A stretch of DNA of 64,000 nucleotides from Rhodococcus sp. KRD162 (lineage in GTDB: Bacteria; Actinomycetota; Actinomycetes; Mycobacteriales; Mycobacteriaceae). Position 1 is the first letter of the stretch. Every line of letters begins with the position of its first letter. The notes beneath the pieces were generated by a model. The model saw only the letters and a program-made list of their open reading frames with translations, made no database searches and was not told where the DNA came from. Below, piece by piece: positions 35,956 to 44,888 of this stretch. A program made the position numbers and the translations under genes. Location of the stretch: NCBI RefSeq assembly GCF_017168335.1, contig NZ_JABFAU010000003.1, positions 254,972 through 318,971 of the forward strand. Direction: 5' to 3'.

Positions 35956-36993
35956 ATGTCATTGCCCGAATTCTGGTTCCTCGCCATCGCGTTCTTCTTC
36001 GTGGGCTATTTCGTGCTCGAAGGCTTCGACTTCGGTGTCGGGATGCTCATGCCCATCCTGGGCCGGCACCCCGATGCGGCGACGGGGGAGAGGCGCAGGC
36101 GGACCGTCCTGAACACGATCGGACCCGTCTGGGACGGCAACGAGGTATGGCTCATCACCGCGGGCGGGGCGCTGTTCGCGGCCTTCCCCGAGTGGTACGC
36201 CACGTTGTTCTCGGGCTTCTACCTGCCGCTGCTGCTCATCCTGGTGGCGCTGATCCTGCGCATCTGTGCCATCGAATGGCGCGGAAAGATCGACGATCCG
36301 GTGTGGCGTCGACGCTGCGATCTCGGCATCGGCATCGGCTCGTGGGTTCCCGCCGTGCTGTGGGGGGTCGCATTCGCCAATATCGTGCGCGGTGTCGCCA
36401 TCGACGAGAACAAGAAGGTCACCGCGGGATTGCTCGACCTGCTCAATCCCTATGCGCTGCTCGGCGGAGCCACCATGGCGTTGGTGTTCGCCCTGCACGG
36501 CGCAGTGTTCATCGCGCTCAAGACCGCAGGCGATGTGCACGAGGACTCGGTGAAGATCGCAACGCGACTGTCGATTCCGGCGGTTCTCGTCGGTGGAGCC
36601 TTTGCGCTGTGGACGCAACTCGCGTACGGGAAGACCTGGACGTGGGCTCTGGTCGCCGTGGCTGCGGTCGCCCTGCTTCTCGTGGTCGCTCTCACCGCGA
36701 AGGTGCGCGAGGGCTGGGCATTCGTGTTCACCAGCATTGCCGTCGTCGCTGTCGTGGTGCTGTTGTTCGCATCGCTGTTCCCCAACGTGATGCCGTCCAC
36801 GACGGACGCCGCCTTCGACCTCACCATCGCGAACGCCTCCTCCAGTGCGTACACCTTGAAGGTGATGACCTGGGCTGCGGCACTGGCGGCTCCCGTGGTC
36901 ATCGGCTACCAGGCCTGGACGTACTGGGTGTTCCGGCAACGTATCTCGAGCGCCCAGATTCCCGACTCGATCGGACTGACGGTGAAATCGTGA
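35956..36993 (+). CDS. cydB: Cytochrome bd ubiquinol oxidase subunit II
   Basis: The 345-residue partner of CydA starts with LPEFWFLAIAFFFVGYFVLEGFDFGVGML, continues with GPVWDGNEVWLITAGGALFAAFPEWYA and CAIEWRGKI, and has eight membrane helices. It stabilises the heme groups and quinol site of CydA in the cytoplasmic membrane. It starts 9 bp after cydA with AGGGGA as ribosome site. Its stop overlaps the cydD GTG (GTGA). Confidence 0.96.
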   Translation: MSLPEFWFLAIAFFFVGYFVLEGFDFGVGMLMPILGRHPDAATGERRRRTVLNTIGPVWDGNEVWLITAGGALFAAFPEWYATLFSGFYLPLLLILVALILRICAIEWRGKIDDPVWRRRCDLGIGIGSWVPAVLWGVAFANIVRGVAIDENKKVTAGLLDLLNPYALLGGATMALVFALHGAVFIALKTAGDVHEDSVKIATRLSIPAVLVGGAFALWTQLAYGKTWTWALVAVAAVALLLVVALTAKVREGWAFVFTSIAVVAVVVLLFASLFPNVMPSTTDAAFDLTIANASSSAYTLKVMTWAAALAAPVVIGYQAWTYWVFRQRISSAQIPDSIGLTVKS

Positions 36994-38690
36994 CCGCCCC
37001 CGCTGCGCCGCGCACGCGGGCGAAGGGGCCGATCGATCCTCGGCTGTGGAAGTACTCTCGCTCGGCCCGTGGCTACCTGATCGTCACGGTGGCGTTGTCC
37101 ATCGTCGTCACCGCGTGCATCATCATCGGTGCACTGGCGATCGGACGCGTCCTGGCGGGAGTGATCACCGACCCCTCGGTGAGGGCACTGTCCGCCTGGA
37201 CGACGGAATGGGCGGTGTTGGTAGGGGTCACCGTGATTCGCGTGCTCGCGGCCGGGGCCCAGTCGAGGTATGCGCATCGGTCGGCGTCACGCGTCGTGGC
37301 CGAGCTGGAGGTCGAAGTCCTCACGGCGGCATCTCGTTTCGAACCACGCGAGCTCGACGCCGAACGCGAGGAGCTCAACGTCGTGGTCACCCGCGCCATC
37401 GGCGGGCTACGGGCGTACCTGACCGGGTATCTGCCTGCGCTCGTGCTGGCCGTCACCGTCACCCCACTGGTGTTGGTCGTCATCGTCACCCAGGACGTGA
37501 CATCGGCGGTCATCATCGCGGTGACGCTGCCGCTCATCCCGATCTTCATGATCCTGATCGGGTTGCTCACTCAGGGCCGAGCGAAGGCGACGCTCACCAC
37601 GATGACCCGACTTTCCGCGCAGCTGCTCGATCTCCTGGCCGGCCTGCCGACACTGCGCGCACTGGGCCGCGAACGAGGACCCGCCACACGCATCCGCGCA
37701 CTGGGCGAGGCCCACCGACGAACGACCATGCGCGCGTTGAAGGTCGCCTTTCTCTCGTCGATGGTGCTCGAACTGCTCGCCACCCTGTGTGTAGCACTGG
37801 TCGCCGTTGCGATCGGGCTGCGGCTGGTGTTCGGGGAAATGACGCTCGAAGCAGGAATCATCGCGTTGATCCTCGCCCCCGAGGTGTACCTGCCGCTGCG
37901 GGCCGTCGGCACCCAGTTCCACGCGGCGCAGGACGGTGTCGAGGCCGCAGACCGAGCGTTCTCGGTGCTGGACCGGCGCACGGTGCCGCCGAGCCACGGC
38001 CGAACCGTCGACGCCTCGTCCGCGGACATAGAACTCGACGCGCTCACCGTCGCGAGTCGGGACGGGGCCGCTCCGGCGGGGCTGACTGCCCGCTGCCGAG
38101 CGGGCACCGTCACGGTTCTGACCGGAGCGAACGGCTCGGGTAAATCGACAGCACTGCATGCCATTCTGGGATTGACGACCCCCTTGGAAGGGGGTGTGCG
38201 CATCGGGGGAGTGCCGGTGGCCGATCTCGACCTCGAACAGTGGTGGGCGCAGGTCGCCTGGCTCCCGCAGCGGCCGGTACTGATCCCTGGCACTGTCTAC
38301 GAGAACGTGACACTGCACGGGGTACCCGACGCCGACGCGTTGGTCGCAGCCTGCCGGGCCGCTGGATTCGACTCAGTTCTCCGGGACCATCCGCAGGGAT
38401 GGGACACCCGCGTGGGACAGGGCGGAGTTGGCCTGTCTCTCGGCGAGCTGCAGCGTCTGGCGCTGACCCGAACCTTCGTCTCGAACGCCTCGGTGATGCT
38501 GCTCGACGAGCCGACCGCACATCTGGATTCGGCGAGTGAGAAGACAGTGCTGCAGGCCGTTCGCGGTGCCGCAGATCGAGGCGTCACGGTGGTCATGGTC
38601 GGGCACCGGCGTTCGGTGCTGCACGCAGGTGACCGCATCGTCGAGGTGTTCGGAACTGCGCCGATGTCGGCGGAGCTCGATCATGTCTGA
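36990..38690 (+). CDS. cydD: CydD subunit of the heterodimeric ABC exporter CydDC
   Basis: The 566-residue protein consists of a six-helix membrane domain (about residues 25-310) and an ATPase domain with GANGSGKSTA (Walker A), the degenerate signature SLGELQRLAL and VMLLDEPTAHLD. CydDC exports reduced thiols or handles heme and is needed to assemble cytochrome bd. The GTG at 36990 overlaps the cydB stop, and the cydC ATG lies inside its last codons. Confidence 0.92.
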   Translation: MTAPAAPRTRAKGPIDPRLWKYSRSARGYLIVTVALSIVVTACIIIGALAIGRVLAGVITDPSVRALSAWTTEWAVLVGVTVIRVLAAGAQSRYAHRSASRVVAELEVEVLTAASRFEPRELDAEREELNVVVTRAIGGLRAYLTGYLPALVLAVTVTPLVLVVIVTQDVTSAVIIAVTLPLIPIFMILIGLLTQGRAKATLTTMTRLSAQLLDLLAGLPTLRALGRERGPATRIRALGEAHRRTTMRALKVAFLSSMVLELLATLCVALVAVAIGLRLVFGEMTLEAGIIALILAPEVYLPLRAVGTQFHAAQDGVEAADRAFSVLDRRTVPPSHGRTVDASSADIELDALTVASRDGAAPAGLTARCRAGTVTVLTGANGSGKSTALHAILGLTTPLEGGVRIGGVPVADLDLEQWWAQVAWLPQRPVLIPGTVYENVTLHGVPDADALVAACRAAGFDSVLRDHPQGWDTRVGQGGVGLSLGELQRLALTRTFVSNASVMLLDEPTAHLDSASEKTVLQAVRGAADRGVTVVMVGHRRSVLHAGDRIVEVFGTAPMSAELDHV

Positions 38691-40293
38691 TCTGCGCCGG
38701 GCATTGGCCCTGTTGGAGCTCTCGCCGCGACGGATCGCGTCGGCGGTGGCGGCCGGCGTGGCAACCCTCGGCAGCGCACTGGCTCTGGCCGCACTGTCGG
38801 CGTGGTTGATCACCCGAGCCTGGCAGATGCCGCCGGTGATGGACCTGACCGTGGCAGTGGTGGCCGTGCGAGCGCTGGGTATCTCCCGCGGCGTATTTCG
38901 CTACCTCGAACGATTGACAACGCACGACGCTGCGCTGCGTGGCACGACGGCAGCGCGTACGAGGATCTACGAACAGTTGGCGAGCGGAGACGGTGCACTC
39001 GCTCTGCGGCGCGGTGACGTGCTGGCTCGCACCGGGGCGGACGTCGACGTGCTCGGCGACGTCGTCGTCCGCGCGATCGTCCCGATCTGCGTCAGTGTCG
39101 TGATGATGCTCGCAGCCGTTGGCCTGATCGCAGGTATCGCGCCCGCGGCCGCGTCGATCCTGGCGGTGTCGTTGCTGATTGCCGGGGTGGGCGCACCGAT
39201 GCTGGCGGCGCGGTCGGCAAGGCTTGCCGAACAGGCCGGAGCCGACGCGGATGCGCGGTTCGCCGAGGCTGCTGTCCGCACACTCGATCACGCCCCGGAA
39301 CTGCGCGTTGCCGGTCGATTCGACGACGCACTCGTCCAGGCCCGACGCGCTGCCGAGGATTCGGTGACCGCCCGGGACCGTGCGGCCCGACCGTCGGCTC
39401 TGGCCGATGCCGCGTTGCCACTGTCGATCGGAGCGTCGGTGATCGGTTCGCTGCTCGTGGGCATCGGGCTCTACGGACCTGCCGGAGGCACCGCAGGAGC
39501 AATGACACCGATGGCGCTCGCGATCATCGTGCTGGTTCCGTTGGCTGCCTTCGAGGCGACTGCCGCACTGCCCGGTGCCGCCATTGCCTTGATGCGTGGG
39601 CGCATCGCGGCGACCCGGGTGATGGCCATGCTCGATGCGGCCTCGCCGCACGTGCGGGTCGATCTCGACGGGTCGATCGGTGGGCACAGCGTCCGAGCAT
39701 TGGACGTGCGGGCACATGCACGTAGCGCACTCATCGGGCCGAGCGGATCGGGGAAGACGACGATGCTGCGTGCACTTGCTCGCGAATTCGGTTCCGATGC
39801 AGCGCTGTTCGCCGAGGATGCGCACCTGTTCGACACCTCGATTCTGGAGAATCTGCGCGTGGTGCGCGGCGATGTCGACGAGCAGCAGGCAATCCAGGCA
39901 CTGCAGCGTGTGGGCCTCGGCCGGTGGCTCGACGCGTTGCCGCTCGGCGTCCACACCACCTTGGTCGGCGGCGCGCAGGCGGTGTCCGGCGGCGAGCGGC
40001 GCAGGCTGCTGCTTGCCCGGGCCCTGCTCAGTACCGCGCCGATCGTGCTGCTCGACGAGCCGACCGAGCACCTCGATCGAGTCTCCGGTGAGACGATTCT
40101 GCGAGAGCTGCTCACCACGAACGGCGGCCTGTTCGGTGCGGATCGAATCGTGGTGGTCGTCACCCACCAGCTGCCCGAGGACACCGACGCCGACCAGGTG
40201 ATCGATCTGGGCCGAGACGACGCGAAAAAACCCTTTGCCGACTCGGAATCTCGGGCGTACGTTGACAAGTACACGAGAGAGGAGGTGGTCTGA
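38683..40293 (+). CDS. cydC: CydC subunit of the heterodimeric ABC exporter CydDC
   Basis: The 536-residue protein comprises a six-helix membrane domain and an ATPase domain with GPSGSGKTTM (Walker A), VSGGERRRLLLARALL (signature) and IVLLDEPTEHLD (Walker B). It is the partner of CydD. The ATG at 38683 overlaps cydD by 8 bp. The GAGAGGAGG at the very end of the gene looks like a ribosome site, but no good reading frame follows. A strongly folded region comes after the stop codon. Confidence 0.92.
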   Translation: MSDLRRALALLELSPRRIASAVAAGVATLGSALALAALSAWLITRAWQMPPVMDLTVAVVAVRALGISRGVFRYLERLTTHDAALRGTTAARTRIYEQLASGDGALALRRGDVLARTGADVDVLGDVVVRAIVPICVSVVMMLAAVGLIAGIAPAAASILAVSLLIAGVGAPMLAARSARLAEQAGADADARFAEAAVRTLDHAPELRVAGRFDDALVQARRAAEDSVTARDRAARPSALADAALPLSIGASVIGSLLVGIGLYGPAGGTAGAMTPMALAIIVLVPLAAFEATAALPGAAIALMRGRIAATRVMAMLDAASPHVRVDLDGSIGGHSVRALDVRAHARSALIGPSGSGKTTMLRALAREFGSDAALFAEDAHLFDTSILENLRVVRGDVDEQQAIQALQRVGLGRWLDALPLGVHTTLVGGAQAVSGGERRRLLLARALLSTAPIVLLDEPTEHLDRVSGETILRELLTTNGGLFGADRIVVVVTHQLPEDTDADQVIDLGRDDAKKPFADSESRAYVDKYTREEVV

Positions 40294-40325
40294 AGTTGAA
40301 GAACTCCAGGACGCGTGAGGTGGCT

Positions 40326-40459
40326 GTCAGCTAGCCGCTATCGCTGACGGATTCCTGCGAAGACCGCGCGAGCGGCACGGCGAATCCCAGGCAGCTACCC
40401 GGCCCCCGAGCCCCCGACCTGTCCGGTCGGGACCTGAAAGCAGGTATGGCTCGGGGGCC
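40326..40459. ncRNA. Structured RNA/terminator region after cydC
   Basis: A chain of perfect stems is visible. 40326-40331 pairs with 40343-40348. 40364-40367 pairs with 40372-40375, closing a GCGA (GNRA-type) tetraloop. A 12-bp stem, 40401-40412 with 40448-40459, encloses two hairpins: 40413-40419 with 40425-40431, and 40432-40436 with 40441-40445. The last three helices stack almost without linkers (0, 0 and 2 nt) to form a compact three-way junction. It lies between convergent genes (cydC plus, nitrobindin-like minus), so it may simply be a two-way terminator. A small RNA or a 3'-UTR regulator is possible. It matches no riboswitch class I know. Confidence 0.45.
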
Positions 40460-40501
40460 GTTCGCATGCGGTGACAGTCCTGCGATGAGAAATTGGGGGC
40501 C

Positions 40502-41200
40502 TCAGCCTATGTAGCGAGACAATCTCGCGGACAGACGCGGTGCGAGCGGGCCGTCGGCGATGACACGTTCTTCCACGTAGGCGAGATCTCCACCTTCGAC
40601 GATGCCGTAGAGACGCTTTGCACCGCCCACGAGTGCTCCGGAGGTGCTCCGGATGACGACGTCGGTGGCGAGTTCCCAGGACGACTTGGTCAGTGCGTGC
40701 CCGTAGTACAGCTCGACGACTCCGGTGCTGTGGGTCAACAGCAGCTCGACGATCTCTTCGTTGTCCGAGCCCTTGACGCCGTGGCCGCCGCTCACCCGCC
40801 AGAAGCCGGTTTCGCGGAGATCGGGGTGCGCGTAGTTTCCGTCGGAGTCGAGCCGCCACGAGCGCGACTCCCAGCTCAGATAGCTGCCCCCGTCGTGGGT
40901 GATGACGATCTGCTGACCGAAGGGATAGTCGGTGCCGGACTCGGGATCGTGGCCCTCACCCTGGCCGCGCCACACCCCGACGAGAGGCAGCAGAGCCAGC
41001 ATCGACGGGTGCAGATCGGGGCCGAGTCTGAGGTTGGCCGTGTCGTCGGGGTGCGGAATATCCGGCAGAACCGGGATATTGCGCGCCGACGCGTCGGCGA
41101 ACTTCTGCTCGGCAGCCGCTATCGCCTCGTCGCCACTGGTGATGGGAGTGGTGTCTCCCTCGTCAGCACCGCCGGGCTGCCCCGCGACCGGATCCGTCAC
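40502..41200 (-). CDS. Nitrobindin-like heme-binding beta-barrel protein (FABP-like)
   Basis: The 232-residue protein has about 60 disordered N-terminal residues and then a ten-stranded barrel of the nitrobindin/THAP4 type. GVWRGQGEG (residues 75-83) is the family's first-strand motif, and [10 protein letters not shown] at the C-terminus is the conserved end region. The M. tuberculosis orthologue is Rv0813c. Members bind heme or fatty-acid-like ligands, and nitrobindins bind ferric heme and react with NO or peroxynitrite. The GTG at 41200 overlaps the stop of a 32-residue membrane peptide gene (GTGA). Confidence 0.8.
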   Translation of the reverse strand: MTDPVAGQPGGADEGDTTPITSGDEAIAAAEQKFADASARNIPVLPDIPHPDDTANLRLGPDLHPSMLALLPLVGVWRGQGEGHDPESGTDYPFGQQIVITHDGGSYLSWESRSWRLDSDGNYAHPDLRETGFWRVSGGHGVKGSDNEEIVELLLTHSTGVVELYYGHALTKSSWELATDVVIRSTSGALVGGAKRLYGIVEGGDLAYVEERVIADGPLAPRLSARLSRYIG

Positions 41201-41295
41201 GACTCGTCGTTGACCAGTCGGTAGACGACGTACAGCGAGAACGCGATGATGGCAATTGCCGCGAGCGCCAGCAATACCTCGAAGAAGATGACCAC
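41197..41295 (-). CDS. Small single-pass membrane protein (32 residues)
   Basis: A 33-codon frame from GTG (41295) to TGA (41197) encodes one hydrophobic helix ([19 protein letters not shown]) followed by a basic/polar end, [12 protein letters not shown]. Support for a real gene: the stop overlaps the nitrobindin-like start in GTGA, as with other coupled genes here, and TAAACT ends 7 nt before the GTG, the leaderless spacing used elsewhere in the window. It would be the promoter-proximal gene of the two. The function is unknown; it may localise or regulate its partner, or act as a leader that sets downstream translation. Confidence 0.6.
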   Translation of the reverse strand: MVIFFEVLLALAAIAIIAFSLYVVYRLVNDES

Positions 41296-41470
41296 GAGAG
41301 CGAGTTTAACCCGCGTGGTTTCCCGCTGAGAACATCGGCCCGAATCCGGCCTGTGTCATTGGTGACAGTACGCCCTGTACGAGGCGCTAGTGCGCCCGAT
41401 CACAGGTGGGTAATGGCAATGCGGTCGCGAACAGGTACCTTCTTCCCCGGGGGCGTCGGCACCTCGACCG

Positions 41471-41504
41471 CGATACAGCCGACGTTGTCACTGTGACTGT
41501 ATCG
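41471..41504. promoter_or_regulatory. Inverted repeat upstream of cutinase-like gene
   Basis: CGATACAG (41471-41478) and CTGTATCG (41497-41504) are perfect 8-bp inverted arms 18 nt apart, 25 bp before the start codon. It is a possible operator or leader hairpin. No regulator is adjacent. Confidence 0.35.
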
Positions 41505-41528
41505 AAGGCTGGGGAGGTCTCCGCAACA

Positions 41529-43022
41529 ATGCTGCGTCGTACACGGGCTCTGACATCGCCGTTCGGATCCGTTCTGTTCAAATCGGCGCTCGTCACGCTG
41601 ACGTTCGCTCTCGCAGCTCCCGCAGCCGCACTCGCGGCCCCCGATACGGGATCCGCGGACACGGGATCGGGCACCGGGTCCGCTCAGGGGCCGAACATCG
41701 ATCCCAACAACTATGCGCAAGACTGCCCGGACGTGTTGATGCTCGCCGTGTCCGGTGCGACGGACTCGGATGCGGACCGAAACCCCCTCAACGAGGAAAC
41801 GTCCACAGTGGCGTCGAACTGGGTCGGAAACGTCACAGTTCCTGTCGGCGAGATGAACGCGGACAGCCCAGGAACCGTCGGTTGGCTCTATGTTCCGTAT
41901 GCATCGACGTACGGCGTCGGTGTGCTCGACGACGTGCCGACCTATCAGCAAACGATCGCCGAAGGCATCGCCTCGACCAACCGGTTGATGGAGGAGTACA
42001 AGACCAAGTGCGGCGACAGGACGAAATTCGTTCTCGTCGGGTACAGCGTCGGCGGCGAGGTACTGGACCGGATGGCAGTCGATATCGGCCACGGCGACCC
42101 GAACGCGTTGGTCACCGCGGACGACATCGCCGGGGTGATGATGATCGGATCGCCCTACCGTCCGGCCGGGGTGCCGAACTTCGAGGACGAGCCGGGTGAG
42201 TCGCACGGCGGATTCATGGACCAGTCGCCTCGCGATTACGGATCCCTGACCGACAAGGTCACCTGGTCGTGTCGTCCCTATGATCTGGCGTGCGACGCGC
42301 CGGACAAGATCGAACTACTGCAGCTCGCGCTCGGGGTGCTGGGACAGATGCGGTTCACCCTGCTCGATCCGGTTCAGACGGTTGCCGACTTCGCTCGGAC
42401 GGTCTCGACGATCGCCGCACGCGCCATCGTGGACATCGCGACGAACAAGTCCTGGCTCGAATCGGACGAGACGCTGCTGCAGGTGCTGGTGAAGGTATCC
42501 GACCAGCAGTACCAGGTCGACGACAAGGACGCCCTCGCGGCACTGTCACCCGATCAGTTGCTCGAGGACCTCAACTGGGCTCTCGGGCCCGGTGCCGAGA
42601 CCGTCGACGCCAAGCTGCGCGCCGAGGGGCAAGGGCTGGTGGAGAACAACAAGGGCATCGTCGACATCGTTCTCGGGCCGTACCTGTTGATCGGATTCCT
42701 ACAGCACCTGTCGTACTGGTACAACGATCCCAACGACGGATTCGACTGGGAGAGCGAGAAGATCGTTGCCTGGGTGACCGATCTCGCGCGCACCGAACGT
42801 GAGAAGAAGGCTGCACCCGCGCCCGAGACAGCTACGCCGCAGGCCCCGGCACCCGAGCCTGCACCCGAACCCCGGCTGCTGCCGGAGCCGGGAACGGTCA
42901 CGCAGGTGAGCGATCTCGGTGCATTTCTCGAATCGCAAGGCATCCCGCTTCCGCCCGGGATGTTCCCGCCGCAGTACTCGACTGTTCCCGAGCGCGCCCC
43001 CGAGGCACCCGGTACCAACTGA
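41529..43022 (+). CDS. Secreted cutinase-family esterase with Pro-rich tail
   Basis: The 497-residue precursor has a Sec signal peptide (MLRRTRALTS, then hydrophobic to about residue 36, cleaved near ALA-AP). The mature part contains DCPDVLMLAVSGATDS and GYSVGGEVLD (residues 171-180) with the nucleophile Ser173, as in actinobacterial cutinase-like proteins that hydrolyse ester lipids or polyesters outside the cell. It is about twice the size of a simple cutinase: a long helical region (300-440) and a Pro/Ala/Glu-rich segment (PAPEPAPEP) follow, which could span the cell wall. The start at 41529 gives the best signal peptide; GGGGAGG lies 12 nt upstream. A 22-bp perfect terminator follows. Confidence 0.75.
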   Translation: MLRRTRALTSPFGSVLFKSALVTLTFALAAPAAALAAPDTGSADTGSGTGSAQGPNIDPNNYAQDCPDVLMLAVSGATDSDADRNPLNEETSTVASNWVGNVTVPVGEMNADSPGTVGWLYVPYASTYGVGVLDDVPTYQQTIAEGIASTNRLMEEYKTKCGDRTKFVLVGYSVGGEVLDRMAVDIGHGDPNALVTADDIAGVMMIGSPYRPAGVPNFEDEPGESHGGFMDQSPRDYGSLTDKVTWSCRPYDLACDAPDKIELLQLALGVLGQMRFTLLDPVQTVADFARTVSTIAARAIVDIATNKSWLESDETLLQVLVKVSDQQYQVDDKDALAALSPDQLLEDLNWALGPGAETVDAKLRAEGQGLVENNKGIVDIVLGPYLLIGFLQHLSYWYNDPNDGFDWESEKIVAWVTDLARTEREKKAAPAPETATPQAPAPEPAPEPRLLPEPGTVTQVSDLGAFLESQGIPLPPGMFPPQYSTVPERAPEAPGTN

Positions 43023-43032
43023 CTCCCGCCCT

Positions 43033-43080
43033 ACAAGACAAGAACCCCGCACCTACGCAGGTGCGGGGTTCTTGTCTTGT
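43033..43080. terminator. Very long perfect bidirectional terminator
   Basis: A 22-bp perfect stem (43033-43054 with 43059-43080) with an ACGC tetraloop lies between the convergent cutinase and DUF1416 genes. The outer parts are AT-richer (TTCTTGTCTTGT on each exit side), giving a U-containing tract in either direction. Confidence 0.88.
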
Positions 43081-43099
43081 TCGATGCGGCAGTGTGCGG

Positions 43100-43405
43100 T
43101 CAGACACCCACGGTCACGTCGGCCGAGTGCACGCCTGCGCTCTCGGGTGTGATGACGGTGTCGCCGTTGCCCGATGCCGACAGGGCACGCAGCGTCCACT
43201 GGCCGGGAGCTGCGAAGAACCGGAAGTCGCCGGTGCCCGATGCGACGACCTCGGCGGTGAACTCTCCGGTGCCGTCGAGAAGCCGCACGAAGGCGCCTGC
43301 CACCGGCTCGCCGTCACCGCCGAGGACGCGGCCGGTGATGACCGTTTCCTTCTCGACGTCGACGCCTGCGGGGATGGTCTGGCCCTGTACTGGTGCTCCG
43401 CACAT
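43100..43405 (-). CDS. DUF1416 (SseC-like) protein
   Basis: The 101-residue protein begins MCGAPVQGQTIPAGVDVEKE and ends in a carboxypeptidase-regulatory-like beta-sandwich (GRVLGGDGEPVAGAFVRLLDG). The mycobacterial counterpart is SseC, always next to the thiosulfate sulfurtransferase CysA2/SseA. Its role is unknown; the Cys at residue 2 could accept sulfur. It starts 1 bp after the sulfurtransferase stop (TGATATG), so it is translated by coupling. Confidence 0.85.
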   Translation of the reverse strand: MCGAPVQGQTIPAGVDVEKETVITGRVLGGDGEPVAGAFVRLLDGTGEFTAEVVASGTGDFRFFAAPGQWTLRALSASGNGDTVITPESAGVHSADVTVGV

Positions 43406-43406
43406 A

Positions 43407-44243
43407 TCAGTGAACCTCCAACTCGATGGGTGCTCCGACGAGGGAGCCGTATTCGACCCAGCTGCCGTCGTAGTTCTTGACGTCTTCCTTGCCGAGCAGT
43501 TCCTTGAGGACGAACCAGGTGTGGCTCGAACGCTCACCGATGCGGCAGTACGCGATGGTGGCCTTGTCGTCGTCGTAGCCCTTGGCCTTGTACAGCTCTT
43601 CGAGAGCGTCGTCGGACTTGAACGTGCCATCCTCGTTGGCGGTGGTGCTCCACGGGATGTTGATCGCCGACGGAACGTGGCCACGCTGCTGAGCCTGTTC
43701 CTGCGGCAGGTGCGCCGGAGCGAGGATCTTGCCGGAGAACTCGTCCGGCGAACGCACGTCGATCAGGTTCTTGTTGCCGATGGCGTCGATGACCTCGTCA
43801 CGGAACGCGCGGATCGACAGGTCGGGTGCCTGGGCGCGGTACTGCGTGGTCTCGCGGCTCACGACTCCGTTCGACAGCGGGCGGCCGTCGAGTTCCCACT
43901 TCTTGCGACCGCCGTCGATCAGCTTGACGTCCTGGTGGCCGTACAGCTTGAAGTACCAGTAGGCGTAGGCGGCGAACCAGTTGTTGTTTCCGCCGTACAG
44001 AACGACGGTGTCGTCGTTGCTGATGCCTTTCGCCGAGAGCAGGTCCGAGAACTGCTCCTGGCCCAGGAAGTCGCGGCGAACCGGGTCCTGGAGGTCCTTG
44101 CGCCAGTCGAGCTTGACCGCACCTTCGATGTGACCGCCGTCGTAGGCGCTGGCGTCCTCGTCGACCTCGACGAAGACGGTCTTCGGTGTGTTCAGGTTCT
44201 GCTCGGCCCAGTCGGCAGAGACCAGGACGTCGGAGCGAGCCAT
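43407..44243 (-). CDS. sseA: Thiosulfate sulfurtransferase (rhodanese)
   Basis: The 278-residue enzyme has two rhodanese domains. The N-terminal half (WAEQNLNTPKTVFVEVDED) is inactive, and the C-terminal half has the active-site loop CRIGERS with Cys233, matching the CysA2/SseA type of actinobacteria. It transfers sulfane sulfur from thiosulfate to thiols or cyanide. AAAGGA lies 6 nt before the ATG at 44243. It is the second full gene of an operon headed by a polycysteine leader peptide and DUF4395, so its expression probably responds to cysteine supply. Confidence 0.92.
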   Translation of the reverse strand: MARSDVLVSADWAEQNLNTPKTVFVEVDEDASAYDGGHIEGAVKLDWRKDLQDPVRRDFLGQEQFSDLLSAKGISNDDTVVLYGGNNNWFAAYAYWYFKLYGHQDVKLIDGGRKKWELDGRPLSNGVVSRETTQYRAQAPDLSIRAFRDEVIDAIGNKNLIDVRSPDEFSGKILAPAHLPQEQAQQRGHVPSAINIPWSTTANEDGTFKSDDALEELYKAKGYDDDKATIAYCRIGERSSHTWFVLKELLGKEDVKNYDGSWVEYGSLVGAPIELEVH

Positions 44244-44290
44244 GGTGTTCCTTTCGGTGTTTCCGGTTTCGGATCGGTAGTGAGTGCGGA

Positions 44291-44782
44291 TCAGGATGCG
44301 GTGCGCGAGGTGCCACGCAGCCGCGCGGCGAGAGGGTAGATCATGCAACCGAGGCAGACCGCGAAGGCGGCGTTGAGGAAGGCTGCGAACAGAGCGAAGC
44401 CTGTCGCGACGGTTCCGACGACGGGAGCGCCGAGCGCAAGAGCGAGCACCCCCACCGCGGCGAACACGAATCCCACCAACTGAGCGAACTTCAACGGAGC
44501 CACCGGCTCGCGTTCGCTGGTCGGGGAGAGCCGCGGAGCGACGAACTTCGCGAAGATCGTGCCGTACGGACTGTGCTTGGGTCCGCGGACGGCTCCGAGG
44601 GCGAACACTGTTGCCTGAAGCCCGAGCAGGATTGCCGCCGCGGGGATCGAGAACGTGGTCAGGACGAGGACGGCGACGAGCACGCCGGTGGTGATCCACG
44701 CCGCGAAGCGCGGACCGCGGACGTCGACCTGGGGGGTGCTGGTGGTGGATTCGACGATGGTGCGGGTGTCGGAAGTCGACAT
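44291..44782 (-). CDS. DUF4395 integral membrane protein
   Basis: The 163-residue protein contains four hydrophobic segments and the DUF4395 marks DVRGPRFAAWIT near the N-terminus and FLNAAFAVCLGCMIYPL near the C-terminus. The CxxC in the last helix (VCLGC) is typical and may handle sulfur or electrons. The family is commonly linked to rhodaneses and thioredoxins. The ATG at 44782 has AGGAG 8 nt upstream. It sits between the Cys leader peptide and sseA. Confidence 0.83.
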   Translation of the reverse strand: MSTSDTRTIVESTTSTPQVDVRGPRFAAWITTGVLVAVLVLTTFSIPAAAILLGLQATVFALGAVRGPKHSPYGTIFAKFVAPRLSPTSEREPVAPLKFAQLVGFVFAAVGVLALALGAPVVGTVATGFALFAAFLNAAFAVCLGCMIYPLAARLRGTSRTAS

Positions 44783-44888
44783 CGAGAGGTACTCCTGTGC
44801 GGGGCCGGGCACACCGAATGGGCAGTGCTCGGGCGTGGATTCCTGTCTGGGGGCCGGCATCACGCATGGGCGTGGCGGCGCGAGGAAA

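Noticed and set aside
40294..40500. Known riboswitch (c-di-AMP, cobalamin or TPP type) after cydC
   Set aside because: No plus-strand gene follows closely, and the conserved cores of these classes are not present.
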